Of a stretch of 64,000 nucleotides of DNA, positions 36,001-43,456 are shown piece after piece. Position 1 is the first letter of the stretch. Every line of letters begins with the position of its first letter. The notes under the pieces are model-generated. The model did no database searches. It saw only the letters and a program-made list of their open reading frames with translations, and was not told where the DNA came from. Made by a program: the position numbers and the translations under genes. Location: assembly GCA_038246545.1 (NCBI GenBank), contig JBBRVW010000028.1, positions 1 to 64,000 on the forward strand, written 5' to 3'. This stretch comes from JBBRVW01 sp038246545. GTDB lineage: Bacteria > Actinomycetota > Actinomycetes > JACCUZ01.

Positions 36001-36409
36001 GCTGGGCAGCCGTGGCACCTGCTCGCGCCCGGGCCCGGACCAGCGCCGCCAGCGGCTGCTCCCAGGACGGCGCCGCGCCAGCGCCCGGCCCGTCGGCGAC
36101 CAGCCCGCTCGCACGTGCGTCCCGGGCAGCCAGCAGCACCGCCGCCACGTGCTTGCAGTCGACCGACAGCGGGCAGGTGCACCGGCCGGCCCAGCGCCCG
36201 CCCTGACCCGTCGGCGTGACGATGACGCTGTACGGAGCTGACCTGGTGCCCTGCACCGCGCCGTAGATCAGGCGGTCCGCCCGGTCGTGCTGCACGTCGC
36301 GCACCCGGCCGGCGCGGGCGTAGGCCACCCCGGCGGCGAACGACCGCGGCCCGACGGTCCGCTGGATCGCCAGGTCGCTGAGGTCACCGCCGGTGCCGGA
36401 GAAGGCCAT
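33020..36409 (-). CDS. SWIM-domain SNF2-family DNA translocase
   Basis: A 1129-aa protein taken from ATG 36409; TACGGT sits 6 nt upstream on the minus strand, suggesting a leaderless start, while GTG 36454 would add 15 residues. The N-terminus holds a SWIM zinc motif, CTCPLSVDCKHVAAVLL (CxCx-n-CxH). The C-terminal 480 residues are a Swi2/Snf2 ATPase: ADDMGLGKTVQALALI, VVAPTSVVGNWAAEARRFAP, LLDEAQFVKNHQAKTY, ITGTPLENSLMDLWSLL, LISLKAGGVGLNLTAADYCFILDPWWNPAVEAQAVDRTHRIGQ. The middle region contains a Gly-Phe-Asp repeat. SWIM-SNF2 proteins move along dsDNA without unwinding it; a repair or chromosome-maintenance role is supported only by the recBD neighbourhood. Confidence 0.92.
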   Translation of the reverse strand: MAFSGTGGDLSDLAIQRTVGPRSFAAGVAYARAGRVRDVQHDRADRLIYGAVQGTRSAPYSVIVTPTGQGGRWAGRCTCPLSVDCKHVAAVLLAARDARASGLVADGPGAGAAPSWEQPLAALVRARARAGATAAQPGLALQVEPVGSGRLRLRPVQPGRLGGWVRSGVSWRNVQYGHPSYAYGARPTGASRAQREVLRALLAAHQVHSYGQFAGYAEPAVHLDELGPIVWSLLEQAREVGLELVPTRGEAGPVVLAPAVALELDLRADDPEAGDRSVAALRPVLRAGDHTVEIHRAHLVGEPAHGVSVADPETADVLAGRSGARPGAPPGLVLARLEPRPDEALDRLLRRRGALEIPAGELPRFLTRYYPPLRQAVTVVSSDGSVELPEVPRPELAVTVTFGPEHVVELDWQLSYDGVPVTGGFAADGFDDADRDGFDGGGFDGDGFDGDGFDGDGFNGDHPVDDGVWRDRAAERQLLDELDPGTRRLMRPGARLVGMDAVTFTRDDLPRLDGEPRLAVAVVGERPDFRPAESAPVISLSTEARPGESDWFDLGVAVSVDGEQVPFDELFRALADARAHLVLGSGRYLSLDQPELVRLRDLIEQARRLQDRTSDGLRVSVFQAGLWEELCALGVVETQSARWAEAVQGLLDLSSVAPPAVPAGFVAQLRPYQLDGFRWLAFLWQHRLGGVLADDMGLGKTVQALALICHAREAGPLPGPFLVVAPTSVVGNWAAEARRFAPGLKVCVVTETVTRRGTPLAEDVAGADLVVTSYALFRIDAEAYQGLPWAALLLDEAQFVKNHQAKTYQCARRLPAPFKLAITGTPLENSLMDLWSLLSIVAPGLFPSPERFTEDYRRPIERGESADLLATLRRRIRPLMLRRTKDQVVADLPPKQEQVLDVVLNPRHQKIYQTHLQRERQKVLGLLADLDKNRFEIFRSLTLLRQLSLAPELVDPAYAGVRASKIDAFLEQLTEVADEGHRALVFSQFTGFLALVRARLDSEGISYGYLDGSTRKRTEKIAAWTAGSAPVFLISLKAGGVGLNLTAADYCFILDPWWNPAVEAQAVDRTHRIGQDKPVMVYRLASAGTIEEKVMALKARKQELFSRVMDDGGALSAALSVQDIRGLLG
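35026..35100. repeat. 15-bp in-frame minisatellite in the SNF2 gene
   Basis: Four near-perfect 15-bp units lie at 35041-35055, 35056-35070, 35071-35085 and 35086-35100 (the last differs at one base), preceded by a diverged unit at 35026-35040. On the minus strand they encode GFDGD pentapeptides, giving an acidic Gly/Phe/Asp linker of about 30 residues between the N-terminal region and the helicase. Unit length is a multiple of three, so copy-number change keeps the frame. Confidence 0.85.
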
Positions 36410-36463
36410 GCCCTCACCGTAGGTCGCGGTCGGGACACTCACGCGGCCGTCCACAGGGCCGCG

Positions 36464-37240
36464 TCAGCCGGCGTACTGCGCCGGCATCCACTGCCGCCAG
36501 GTCTCGACGGTGACGAAGCCGAGGCGCTCGTAGACCGGGAGACCCATCGGCGACGACTGCAGGTAGGCGCCCCGGGCCCCGGCCGTCCGGGCCTGCTCGA
36601 CCGCGTGCGCCGTGACAGCCGCGCCGTACCCGCGGCCCCGCTGCTCCTCGGGGGTCGCGACGTTGAAGACGCCGCACCATCCGTCGCGCACGAAGCCCAA
36701 CCCGGTGGACACGTCCGGGCCGTCGGTGGCGATCCAGGTGGACGCGAGGAACATCAGCCGCATCGGGAACATCTCGCGGGCGAGCCGGGACGGCATGCCG
36801 AAGCCGCGCTCCAGCAACGAGAGCATGCTGTCGAGGTCGGCGAAGGACTCGACCTGGCGGTACGTCGCCGGCGAGCCGACCAGAGCGGCCGCGAGCCCCG
36901 ACGGGTCGGGCAGGATCATGAACGGGATGTCGCCCGTCACCACCAGACCCCGGCGGGCCAGCTCGCCGTCGATCTCGACCGGATACCCCGGACGGAGCTG
37001 GACGTTCCAGGGCAGGTCGCCAGCCTCGAACTCGTCCACGGCGGCCAGCACATCGCCGGCGGCGACGTGCTGGCGCGTCGACCACACACCGTTGAACGGT
37101 GGCACCGGCAGCCCGGTCCTGCCCCGCACCACCCCCGCGTGCTCGGTCCACGAGCCGCCACGGGAGCTGGCGCACATCACCGACCAGGACCCGAGGAACG
37201 CCACTACCGCCTGCTCGGTGTCGGTCGTCCACTCCGCCAT
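36464..37240 (-). CDS. GNAT-family N-acetyltransferase
   Basis: A 258-aa protein from ATG 37240 (MAEWTTDTEQAVVAFLGSW); longer in-frame starts upstream look unlike protein. The C-terminal half is a GNAT fold with the acetyl-CoA loop ATPEEQRGRGYGAAVTAHAVEQAR (Q/RxxGxG/A) and the following YLQSSPMGLPVYERLGF strand typical of the family. The N-terminal 110 residues look like a second, degenerate GNAT lobe. No substrate can be read from context. Lies 54 nt upstream of the SNF2 gene on the same strand but with its own start region. Confidence 0.85.
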   Translation of the reverse strand: MAEWTTDTEQAVVAFLGSWSVMCASSRGGSWTEHAGVVRGRTGLPVPPFNGVWSTRQHVAAGDVLAAVDEFEAGDLPWNVQLRPGYPVEIDGELARRGLVVTGDIPFMILPDPSGLAAALVGSPATYRQVESFADLDSMLSLLERGFGMPSRLAREMFPMRLMFLASTWIATDGPDVSTGLGFVRDGWCGVFNVATPEEQRGRGYGAAVTAHAVEQARTAGARGAYLQSSPMGLPVYERLGFVTVETWRQWMPAQYAG

Positions 37241-37415
37241 CCGCGCAGCCTGGCACGCGACGAGGCAGCCAGCAGCGGATTCGCGCCCCGCCGCGCACGA
37301 GCCGAAAGAAGTGCCGGAGCCGAACAACCATCGGGGGCGTTCGGGACGTCTCCCTGGTGACGCCCGGCTGCGAGGGAGCCGGGCTCACGACCAGCCGCCC
37401 CCTCAGGAGGAACCC

Positions 37416-37973
37416 ATGCGCCGACAGCTCGCTCTCGCGTCCCTCGTCGTCCTCGCCCTCGTCGGGCTGACCACCCCGGCCCGGGCTGCCGCCCCGCTGG
37501 ACAACACGCGCTACAGCGGTCAGGAGCCGTTCACCGACTGCGGCTTCGACGGGCTCGACACGTACTGGGGCACGACCCAGGTCCTCGACACCAACCCGTC
37601 GCTGTCCGGGCAGTTCTTCCGGTTCACCAACCGGTACAACTTCCGCGACACCCTCACCAACCCGGCGAACGGCCGCTACGTCGTCATCAGCGCCAGCGGT
37701 GTCTTCAAGGAGCTGCAGCCGAAGACCACCGACGGTCGGGTGTTCACCTACATCGCGCACGACTCGGGGCGGTTCACGATCAAGGACTCGGCCGGGCACC
37801 TGCTGGTGCAGGAGTCGGGGGTGCTGACGTTCTCCTACGTGTTCGACACCCTCGGGGACGGAGCCCCCGGCGGCATCGGCTCCGACCCCATCCTGGTCCG
37901 CGTGTCCGGACCGCACCCCACCTTCGCGCCCGACTTCGACTTCTGTGGCCTGGTCCGCAGCGCTATCGGCTGA
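37416..37973 (+). CDS. small secreted protein of unknown function
   Basis: A 185-aa protein from ATG 37416 with AGGAGG at 37405-37410. The N-terminus MRRQLALASLVVLALVGL followed by TTPARAAA is a Sec signal peptide with AxA cleavage. The mature part is a beta-rich single domain (RFTNRYNFRDTLTNPANGRYVVISASG) with two cysteines, one near each end (FTDCGFDG and FDFCGLV), which could form a disulfide closing the domain. I know similar uncharacterised secreted proteins in actinobacteria but no function. Ends at a strong terminator hairpin. Confidence 0.75.
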   Translation: MRRQLALASLVVLALVGLTTPARAAAPLDNTRYSGQEPFTDCGFDGLDTYWGTTQVLDTNPSLSGQFFRFTNRYNFRDTLTNPANGRYVVISASGVFKELQPKTTDGRVFTYIAHDSGRFTIKDSAGHLLVQESGVLTFSYVFDTLGDGAPGGIGSDPILVRVSGPHPTFAPDFDFCGLVRSAIG

Positions 37974-38023
37974 CGGGACTCCGAGGGGCGGGCGCCGCGG
38001 ATGCGTGGGGGTGCAGGGGCCGA

Positions 38024-38060
38024 CCGCGGTCCCGCCGGTGATCGACCGGCGGGACCGCGG
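38024..38060. terminator. strong bidirectional terminator hairpin
   Basis: CCGCGGTCCCGCCGGT (38024-38039) is perfectly complementary to 38045-38060 across a 5-nt loop: a 16-bp GC-rich stem. It sits between the convergent secreted-protein and UPF0303 genes, 50 nt after the first stop and 22 nt after the second. No T-run follows, as is common in actinobacteria. Confidence 0.85.
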
Positions 38061-38082
38061 GCGGTCGCAGCGCCTCACGAGG

Positions 38083-38562
38083 TCAGGCGGTGGCGAACTC
38101 GTGCAGCACCTCGACGACCAACCGGTGGTCCTCGAGCTGGGGCAGCCCGGAGACCGTGACGACGCCCACCGGTCCGACGTCGCGGACTACCAGGGGGAAC
38201 GCACCGCCGTGCGCGGCGTAGTCGGCCACCGGGAGGTCGAACGTCTCGGCCAGCGTCGTGCCGTCGTCGCGGCAGCGCTGCCCCATGTAGAGAGACGAGT
38301 GGCCGAAACGCGCGACCACACGCGACTTCCGCACGACCCACGCGTCGTTGTCCGCGGACGTGCCGGGCAGCCCGGCATGGAAGAGCTGCTGGCCGTTCCG
38401 GCTGATGTCGACGACCACTCCAAGGCCTCGGCGTCGGGCCTCGTCGACCAGCGCGACGCCGAGCCGCCACGCGTCGTCGTTGTCGAACCGGTCGAGGACC
38501 AGCTCGGCCTCCTCGGCAGAGAGCTCGGCGAGGGTCGGCCAGTCGGTCGTGTCGTCAGCCAT
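38083..38562 (-). CDS. UPF0303/GlcG-like (HbpS fold) protein
   Basis: A 159-aa protein from ATG 38562. The pattern ALVDEARRRGLGVVVDISRNGQQLFHAGLPGTSADNDAWVVRKSRVVARFGHSS and the later DYAAHGGAFPLVVRDVGPVGVVTVSGLPQLEDH is that of UPF0303 proteins, related to the GlcG/HbpS haem-interacting fold; databases often call them haem-degrading-domain proteins. Full length for the family. Actual activity unknown. Divergent from the PQQ-like propeller gene with a 97-nt shared promoter region. Confidence 0.8.
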   Translation of the reverse strand: MADDTTDWPTLAELSAEEAELVLDRFDNDDAWRLGVALVDEARRRGLGVVVDISRNGQQLFHAGLPGTSADNDAWVVRKSRVVARFGHSSLYMGQRCRDDGTTLAETFDLPVADYAAHGGAFPLVVRDVGPVGVVTVSGLPQLEDHRLVVEVLHEFATA

Positions 38563-38659
38563 GGCGGCAGCGTGCCACGACCTGGGCGCCCACGAGACGT
38601 CACCAGACGGTAAGCGCCCGGCTTGCGCGGAGGACGGGTCCTGGTGCCGACACTGGGAC

Positions 38660-39907
38660 ATGCGACGACAGCACCTGGCGCCGCTGGTGCTCGCCGTCGT
38701 CGTCCTGCTGGTCGCCGGCCTTGCGGCAACCGGCCGACTGCCGGCGCGCCACCAGCGGACCGCCGTCACTGCGGCGACCGACCAGGCGCTGCCCGGTCAC
38801 CGCGGCCCGCCGGGGTCGGAGACCTGGGCGCCCTGGCCGCAGGCACTGCACGACGCGCAGCACTCCGGTGCCGCAACGGTCGAGGGCCCGGTCACCGGGC
38901 ACGTCCGCTGGACGAGGCGGCTGGAGGGCAACGTCACGCCCGGCCCGGTCGTCGGCGCCGACGGCACGATCTACGCCGCGTCCAACGCCGGGGTGCTGCA
39001 CGCGCTCGACCCGGCCACCGGGGCCGACCGCTGGACCCTAGACGGTGGCGCCGCATACGGCATCGACCAGTCGACCAGCCCGGCCGTGCTGCCGGACGGC
39101 AGCGTCCTCTGGCCCGGTCCCCACAACACGCTCTGGTCAGTGACGCCCGCAGGCGCGGTGCGCTGGCAGCTCGCACTGTCAGGGACGGTCACCTCGCCGG
39201 CCGCGACCGCTGACGGTGACGTCGTGGTCGGCGACTCGAGCGGGCGCCTGGTCGGGCTGCGCCCCACGGCGTCCGGACCGGGCGTCGCCTGGGACGTCGA
39301 GCTCGGCGAGGGCTCCTACGGCTCGCCGGTGATCGCCGCCGACGGGCGAACCGCGTTCCAGTCGGTGGTGTCAGGCGTCGTCGCGGTGCGCGACGGGACG
39401 GTGCTCTGGCGCTCGCGCGCGCCGCGCGCCACCGTCGAGGTCAGCCCCGCGGTGGGTCCCGACGGCACAGTGGTAATCGGGACCAACGATCCCTTCCAGT
39501 ACGGCCTCGACCCCGACGACGGGCACGTCCGGTGGACCTACCGGCGCGGGCCGTGGACCTACTCCTCGCCCGGCGTCACCCGCGACGGCATCGTCTACTT
39601 CGGCGACCATGCCAACCGCGTCACCGGGTTGGACGCCGTCACCGGTCTGCCCATCTACCGGCACCAGGGGTCGACCGCGCGCGACCACCCGCGCTCCATC
39701 GGCATCTGGACCTCGGTCCTGGTCGACGCCGCACACCGCGTCTACGTCGGCACCCGCCAAGGCCTGGTCTACGCCGCGGACCGGGACGGCAAGCGGCTGT
39801 GGCAGGTCGATGCCGGCGCAACCGTCGACTCCTACCCTGCGCTGACGGCGGACGGCACCCTGCTGGTCGGGGTCACCGACGGCCGGCTGCTGGCCATCGG
39901 CGACTGA
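38660..39907 (+). CDS. membrane-anchored PQQ-like beta-propeller protein
   Basis: A 415-aa protein from ATG 38660. One N-terminal hydrophobic helix (LAPLVLAVVVLLVAGLAATG) acts as anchor or signal. The rest is a beta-propeller built from PQQ-type blades, recognisable by repeated GxIYxxSNxGxLxALDxxTGxxRW patterns: TIYAASNAGVLHALDPATG, VYVGTRQGLVYAADRDGKRLW, LLVGVTDGRLLAIGD. No BamB lipobox and no PQQ-dehydrogenase ligands were seen, so this is probably an extracytoplasmic scaffold or sensor. The stop codon is immediately followed by the reverse-strand stop of the nitroreductase gene, with no gap. Confidence 0.85.
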   Translation: MRRQHLAPLVLAVVVLLVAGLAATGRLPARHQRTAVTAATDQALPGHRGPPGSETWAPWPQALHDAQHSGAATVEGPVTGHVRWTRRLEGNVTPGPVVGADGTIYAASNAGVLHALDPATGADRWTLDGGAAYGIDQSTSPAVLPDGSVLWPGPHNTLWSVTPAGAVRWQLALSGTVTSPAATADGDVVVGDSSGRLVGLRPTASGPGVAWDVELGEGSYGSPVIAADGRTAFQSVVSGVVAVRDGTVLWRSRAPRATVEVSPAVGPDGTVVIGTNDPFQYGLDPDDGHVRWTYRRGPWTYSSPGVTRDGIVYFGDHANRVTGLDAVTGLPIYRHQGSTARDHPRSIGIWTSVLVDAAHRVYVGTRQGLVYAADRDGKRLWQVDAGATVDSYPALTADGTLLVGVTDGRLLAIGD

Positions 39908-40633
39908 CTACTCGTGTCCGAACCTGTCCCGTGAGCCCGGCTCGTCGAGCCGTACCAGCACCTCCGCCAGGGGCTTGCGGATCAGGTCCGGCACCCGGGC
40001 TCCCGCGGCCGGGTAGCCGACCGGGACGACGACGAACGGACGCTCTTCACGCGGCCGGCCGAGGATGCCGTTGAGGAACTTCATCGGGCTCGGGGTGTGT
40101 GTGAGGGTGGCGAGCCCCGCCTCGTGCAAAGCAGCGAGGAGCAGGCCGACGGCGATGCCGACCGACTCCTTGACGTAGTAGGGCTTCGGACTGTCCGGGC
40201 CCTTGTGCAGCTCCATCACGACGATCACGTACGGCGCGTCCTGCAGGAACGGCTTGCGCCAGTCGGTGCCGAGCGGCGCGAGGGCCGCCCGCCACTCGTC
40301 GCCGGCCCGCTGGTCGTAGAACGCCCGCTCCTCCTCCTCGGCGGCCGCGCGCAGCCGCTGCTTGACCGCGGGGTCGGACACGACGACGAACCGCCACGGC
40401 TGCACGTGCGCACCGCTCGGCGCCGTCCCCGCGACCCGGATCGCCGTCTCGACCAGCTCCCAGGGAACCGGCTCGGTGGAGAAGTCGCGCACGGTGCGGC
40501 GCGCGGACATCAGCGCGGCAAACCTCGCCTGGTCGGCGGCCGCGTGCTCCCGGCTCCGCGGGTCGACGGCGAACGGAACCGTCGGGTACGACGGTGCGGG
40601 ACTGCCGGCCGGGTCCGGGGAGTCGGCTGCCAT
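39908..40633 (-). CDS. iodotyrosine-deiodinase-like flavin nitroreductase
   Basis: A 241-aa protein from ATG 40633. The FMN-binding nitroreductase fold shows as ARRTVRDFSTEPVP and TAPSGAHVQPWRFVVVSDP, with the C-terminal HTPSPMKFLNGILGRP. Specific to the deiodinase subgroup, the lid has Glu, then Tyr four residues later (EERAFY), then Lys 21 residues after that (DWRKPFL). This equals the spacing of the Glu-Tyr-Lys triad that grips the amino-acid end of halotyrosine in animal IYD (157/161/182 in human). Reductive dehalogenation of halotyrosines is thus a real candidate activity. No membrane anchor. Gene stands alone. Confidence 0.85.
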   Translation of the reverse strand: MAADSPDPAGSPAPSYPTVPFAVDPRSREHAAADQARFAALMSARRTVRDFSTEPVPWELVETAIRVAGTAPSGAHVQPWRFVVVSDPAVKQRLRAAAEEEERAFYDQRAGDEWRAALAPLGTDWRKPFLQDAPYVIVVMELHKGPDSPKPYYVKESVGIAVGLLLAALHEAGLATLTHTPSPMKFLNGILGRPREERPFVVVPVGYPAAGARVPDLIRKPLAEVLVRLDEPGSRDRFGHE

Positions 40634-40684
40634 GGCCGCAGCGTGCCACGACGCACGGATCGACCGGTGCAGCCGGGCCGGCCG

Positions 40685-41212
40685 TCAGGGCCGGGGGCCG
40701 GACTCGGCGCGCGCCTTGAGGGTGAGCAGCTGCCGTCGCGCCATCGGCCAGTCGCCGACGCCGAGTGCCGGGACGTACCAGCGGTCGCGCCCGGAAACGA
40801 CCTTCAGCAGCAGCCGGCAGCCGACACCCTCGGCGACGAGGACGTAGGACATGACCGCACCCATGATGGTGGCGGTCAGGTGCTCCTCGCGGGTGGCGGA
40901 CAGCACCCGCCCGACGTCGAACCGGCCACCGATGCACGAGAAGGGGTCGCCCGGCTGCGGGTCGGGCAGGACGCGGAGGTCGCGGGGCGAGCGCCGGCCG
41001 AGGTTGTCGAGCCAGTCGTAGGAGTACGGCGCCAGCCGCACCTGGCGCAGCCACGGCCAGACCTCGGCCGGCGGCACCGTCACGCTGACGCCCCGCCACA
41101 GCTCGAGCACGGGCGCCGGCACCAGGTCGTCGCACGGGTAGTGCCGCGCCACCTCCGCGTCGGTGACGCCCCAGCGCTGGCCCGGCACTGCACGACTCGT
41201 GGCCCCGCTCAC
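40685..41212 (-). CDS. SRPBCC (polyketide-cyclase-like) protein
   Basis: A 175-aa protein from GTG 41212, whose start overlaps the TetR stop (GTGA), so it is coupled to it. The SRPBCC helix-grip pattern is visible: WRGVSVTVPPAEVWPWLRQVRLAPYSYDWLDNLGRRSP, then FDVGRVLSATREEHLTA and the final long helix. Length fits. These proteins bind hydrophobic ligands; a role in handling the ligand sensed by the TetR protein is plausible, but no enzymatic function can be assigned. Confidence 0.75.
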   Translation of the reverse strand: MSGATSRAVPGQRWGVTDAEVARHYPCDDLVPAPVLELWRGVSVTVPPAEVWPWLRQVRLAPYSYDWLDNLGRRSPRDLRVLPDPQPGDPFSCIGGRFDVGRVLSATREEHLTATIMGAVMSYVLVAEGVGCRLLLKVVSGRDRWYVPALGVGDWPMARRQLLTLKARAESGPRP

Positions 41213-41817
41213 GACAGCCCCCGGTCGAGCACGTCGAGGGCCACGTCGAGCACCGCGTCGCGATCCGCGGGCGGCAGCGCCTGCAGCGGCCCGCGCAGGC
41301 ACAGCAGCGCGAATCCGTGCACCGCGGCCCAGCACGCGACGTCCGCGCCCACGCGCCGCTCCGGCGACAGCCCGCCGGCGGCCACCAGCTCGTCCAGCAC
41401 CTCGTGGAGCAGCCCGTAGGGACCGCCGTCGACCTCCGGCACGTGCTGCCCGGCTGCCGCAGCATCCCCCTTGGCCGAGAAGGCGACCTCGAACATCCCG
41501 GGCTCGGCCAGCGCGAACTGCACGTAGGCGCGCCCGGTCTCGCGCAGCCGGCGGCGGGCCCGCCTCTCGGGGTCGCGGGTGCGCACCGTCGCCAGCCGGT
41601 CCCGCATCGCCTGCTCCAGCTGGGCCATCCCGATCGCCGCCACCTCGGCCAGCAGCTCGTCACGGTCGGCGAAGTGCCGGTAGGCCGCGTTGTGCGAGAC
41701 GCCGGTCTGGCGCGCCACCTCGCGCAGCACCACGCCGTCCGGGCCGGCGGTGCGGGCCAGCCCGGCCGCCGTCTCGACCAGGGCTGGCCGGAGGTTGCCG
41801 TGGTGGTAGGTGCTCAC
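41209..41817 (-). CDS. TetR-family regulator divergent from MFS exporter
   Basis: A 202-aa protein from GTG 41817. A TACTGT -10 (41830-41825 on the minus strand) ends 7 nt before it, consistent with a leaderless message. Helix-turn-helix: STYHHGNLRPALVETAAGLARTAGPDGVVLREVARQTGVSHNAAYRHFADRDELLAEVA. The C-terminal domain is of the TetR_C type with ERRVGADVACWAAVHGFALL. Divergent from an MFS drug-type exporter across 91 nt containing an inverted repeat, the usual arrangement for a TetR repressor of an efflux pump. Downstream SRPBCC gene is in the same operon. Confidence 0.9.
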   Translation of the reverse strand: MSTYHHGNLRPALVETAAGLARTAGPDGVVLREVARQTGVSHNAAYRHFADRDELLAEVAAIGMAQLEQAMRDRLATVRTRDPERRARRRLRETGRAYVQFALAEPGMFEVAFSAKGDAAAAGQHVPEVDGGPYGLLHEVLDELVAAGGLSPERRVGADVACWAAVHGFALLCLRGPLQALPPADRDAVLDVALDVLDRGLS

Positions 41818-41836
41818 GCAACAGACAGTAGCGCAG

Positions 41837-41853
41837 TGTTGACAGCGACAACA
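41837..41853. promoter_or_regulatory. candidate TetR operator in the TetR/MFS divergent promoter
   Basis: TGTTGACAGCGACAACA is a 17-bp imperfect palindrome (TGTTG...CAACA arms). It contains TTGACA (41839-41844), a possible -35 for the MFS gene, and lies just upstream of the leaderless -10 of the TetR gene. A second half-site TGTTGTC is at 41871-41877. Binding here would shut both promoters. Confidence 0.5.
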
Positions 41854-41908
41854 TCCGGTGCTTCCCTGAATGTTGTCAGTGTCCACTTCGCGTGAAGGTG
41901 CCTCCGCC

Positions 41909-43438
41909 ATGAGAAGCAAGCTCGGGATCCTGCTCACGGTCTGCGCGGCCGTGCTCGCCATCAACCTCGACACCACGATCGTCAACGTCGCGCTGCCGAG
42001 CATTGCCGGCGAGCTGCACGCGGGCACCCGTGGACTGCAGTGGGTGGTCGACGGCTACAACCTGGCGTTCGCGGCGCTGGTGCTGGCCGCCGGCAGCCTG
42101 TCCGACCGCTACGGACGCCGGCCGGCGCTCATCCTCGGGCTCGTCGGCTTCGCGGCCGCCAGCGCGGCCGGCGCCCTCGTCTCCTCGACCGGTGCCCTGG
42201 TGCTCACCCGGGTCCTCATGGGTGCCGCGGCTGCGCTGATCTTCCCGACCACCCTGTCGATCATCACCAACACCTTCCGCGACCGGAAGGAACGGGCCGC
42301 GGCGCTGGGGGGCTGGGGCGCTGTCGTCGGCGTCGGCGTCGCCGCCGGCCCCGTCGCGGGCGGCGTCCTGCTCGAGCACTTCTACTGGGGCAGCGTCTTC
42401 TGGGCCCTCGTCCCGCTCGCGCTGGTCGCGGCGACGGCCGCGTTCCTCGTCGTGCCGGAGTCCCGCGACCCAGAGGTGCCCCGACTCGACCTCACCGGCC
42501 TCGCGCTCTCGATCGCCATGCTCTTCACGATCACGTTCGCCATCATCGAGTCGCCGGCGCGGGGCTGGGGCTCGGTGCCCACACTGGCCGGCTTCGGTCT
42601 CGGCGCCGCCCTGCTCGCCGCCTTCGTCACGGTCGAGCGGCGGGCCGCGCACCCGATGCTCGACGTGTCGCTGTTCCGCGACCGCCGGTTCTCCGCCGCC
42701 AGCGGTGCGGTGACCGTGACGTTCTTCGCGCTGTTCGGCTTCATCTTTCTCATCACGCAGTACTTCCAACTGGTCCGCGGGTACGGCGCACTGTCGACCG
42801 GCGCACGCATCCTCCCCGTCGCTCTGAGCATCGCGGTGGCCTCGGTCGTGGGCGCCCAGCTCGCCCCGCGGATCGGCACCAGGTCGGTGGTCACGACCGG
42901 GCTCACGCTGTTCGGCGCGGCATTCCTCTGGATCTCGACCGTCGCCGGCGACACGTCGTACGCCGAAGTGATCGTGCCGCAGATGGTGCTGATGGGCCTC
43001 GGCATGGGGCTCATCTCCACCCCGGCGACGGAGTCGATCCTGCTGGTGCTCCCGCCCGCCCGGGCCGGGGTGGGCTCCGCGGTGAACGACGCGACCCGCG
43101 AGCTCGGCGGCACCCTCGGCGTCGCCGTGGTCGGCTCGCTGTTCTCCTCGGTCTACGCCGCGCACCTCGCCGACGGTGCGTTCGGCCGGCTGCCCGCCGC
43201 GCAGCTCGGTGCGGCGCAGGACTCGGTCGGTGTGGCCCGGGCGATCGGTGCCGGCTCGGCCGAGCTGACCTCGGCGATGCAGGACGCCTTCATGGCCGGT
43301 CTGCACACGTCGTCGGTCATGATCGGCGTCCTCTGCCTGGCCGGGGCCGTGGCCGCGTCCCTCGCCCTCCCGGGCCGGCTGCCCCGCCCGATCGTGGAGG
43401 CGCCGCGGCCCGAGCCGAGCCCGGCGCCGGTCGGGTAG
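41909..43438 (+). CDS. MFS transporter, DHA2 (14-TM drug:H+ antiporter) family
   Basis: A 509-aa protein from ATG 41909 with GAAGGTG upstream. It begins in the first helix LGILLTVCAAVLAINLDTTIVNVALPSIAGEL, where LDTTIVNVALP is the DHA2 motif D1. Motif A follows (GSLSDRYGRRPALILG), then RVLMGAAAALIFPTTLS and motif C-like GWGAVVGVGVAAGPVAGG. Fourteen helices can be counted. Exporters of this group remove antibiotics, dyes or natural products with proton exchange. Expression is probably repressed by the divergent TetR. Confidence 0.92.
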   Translation: MRSKLGILLTVCAAVLAINLDTTIVNVALPSIAGELHAGTRGLQWVVDGYNLAFAALVLAAGSLSDRYGRRPALILGLVGFAAASAAGALVSSTGALVLTRVLMGAAAALIFPTTLSIITNTFRDRKERAAALGGWGAVVGVGVAAGPVAGGVLLEHFYWGSVFWALVPLALVAATAAFLVVPESRDPEVPRLDLTGLALSIAMLFTITFAIIESPARGWGSVPTLAGFGLGAALLAAFVTVERRAAHPMLDVSLFRDRRFSAASGAVTVTFFALFGFIFLITQYFQLVRGYGALSTGARILPVALSIAVASVVGAQLAPRIGTRSVVTTGLTLFGAAFLWISTVAGDTSYAEVIVPQMVLMGLGMGLISTPATESILLVLPPARAGVGSAVNDATRELGGTLGVAVVGSLFSSVYAAHLADGAFGRLPAAQLGAAQDSVGVARAIGAGSAELTSAMQDAFMAGLHTSSVMIGVLCLAGAVAASLALPGRLPRPIVEAPRPEPSPAPVG

Positions 43439-43443
43439 CCGCG

Positions 43444-43449
43444 TAGCGT
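43444..43449 (+). promoter_or_regulatory. -10 for a leaderless oxidoreductase gene
   Basis: TAGCGT lies 7 nt before the GTG at 43457, with no ribosome-binding sequence between. It falls only 6 nt after the MFS stop, so the oxidoreductase can be expressed separately from the exporter. Confidence 0.4.
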
Positions 43450-43456
43450 CGGCCTC

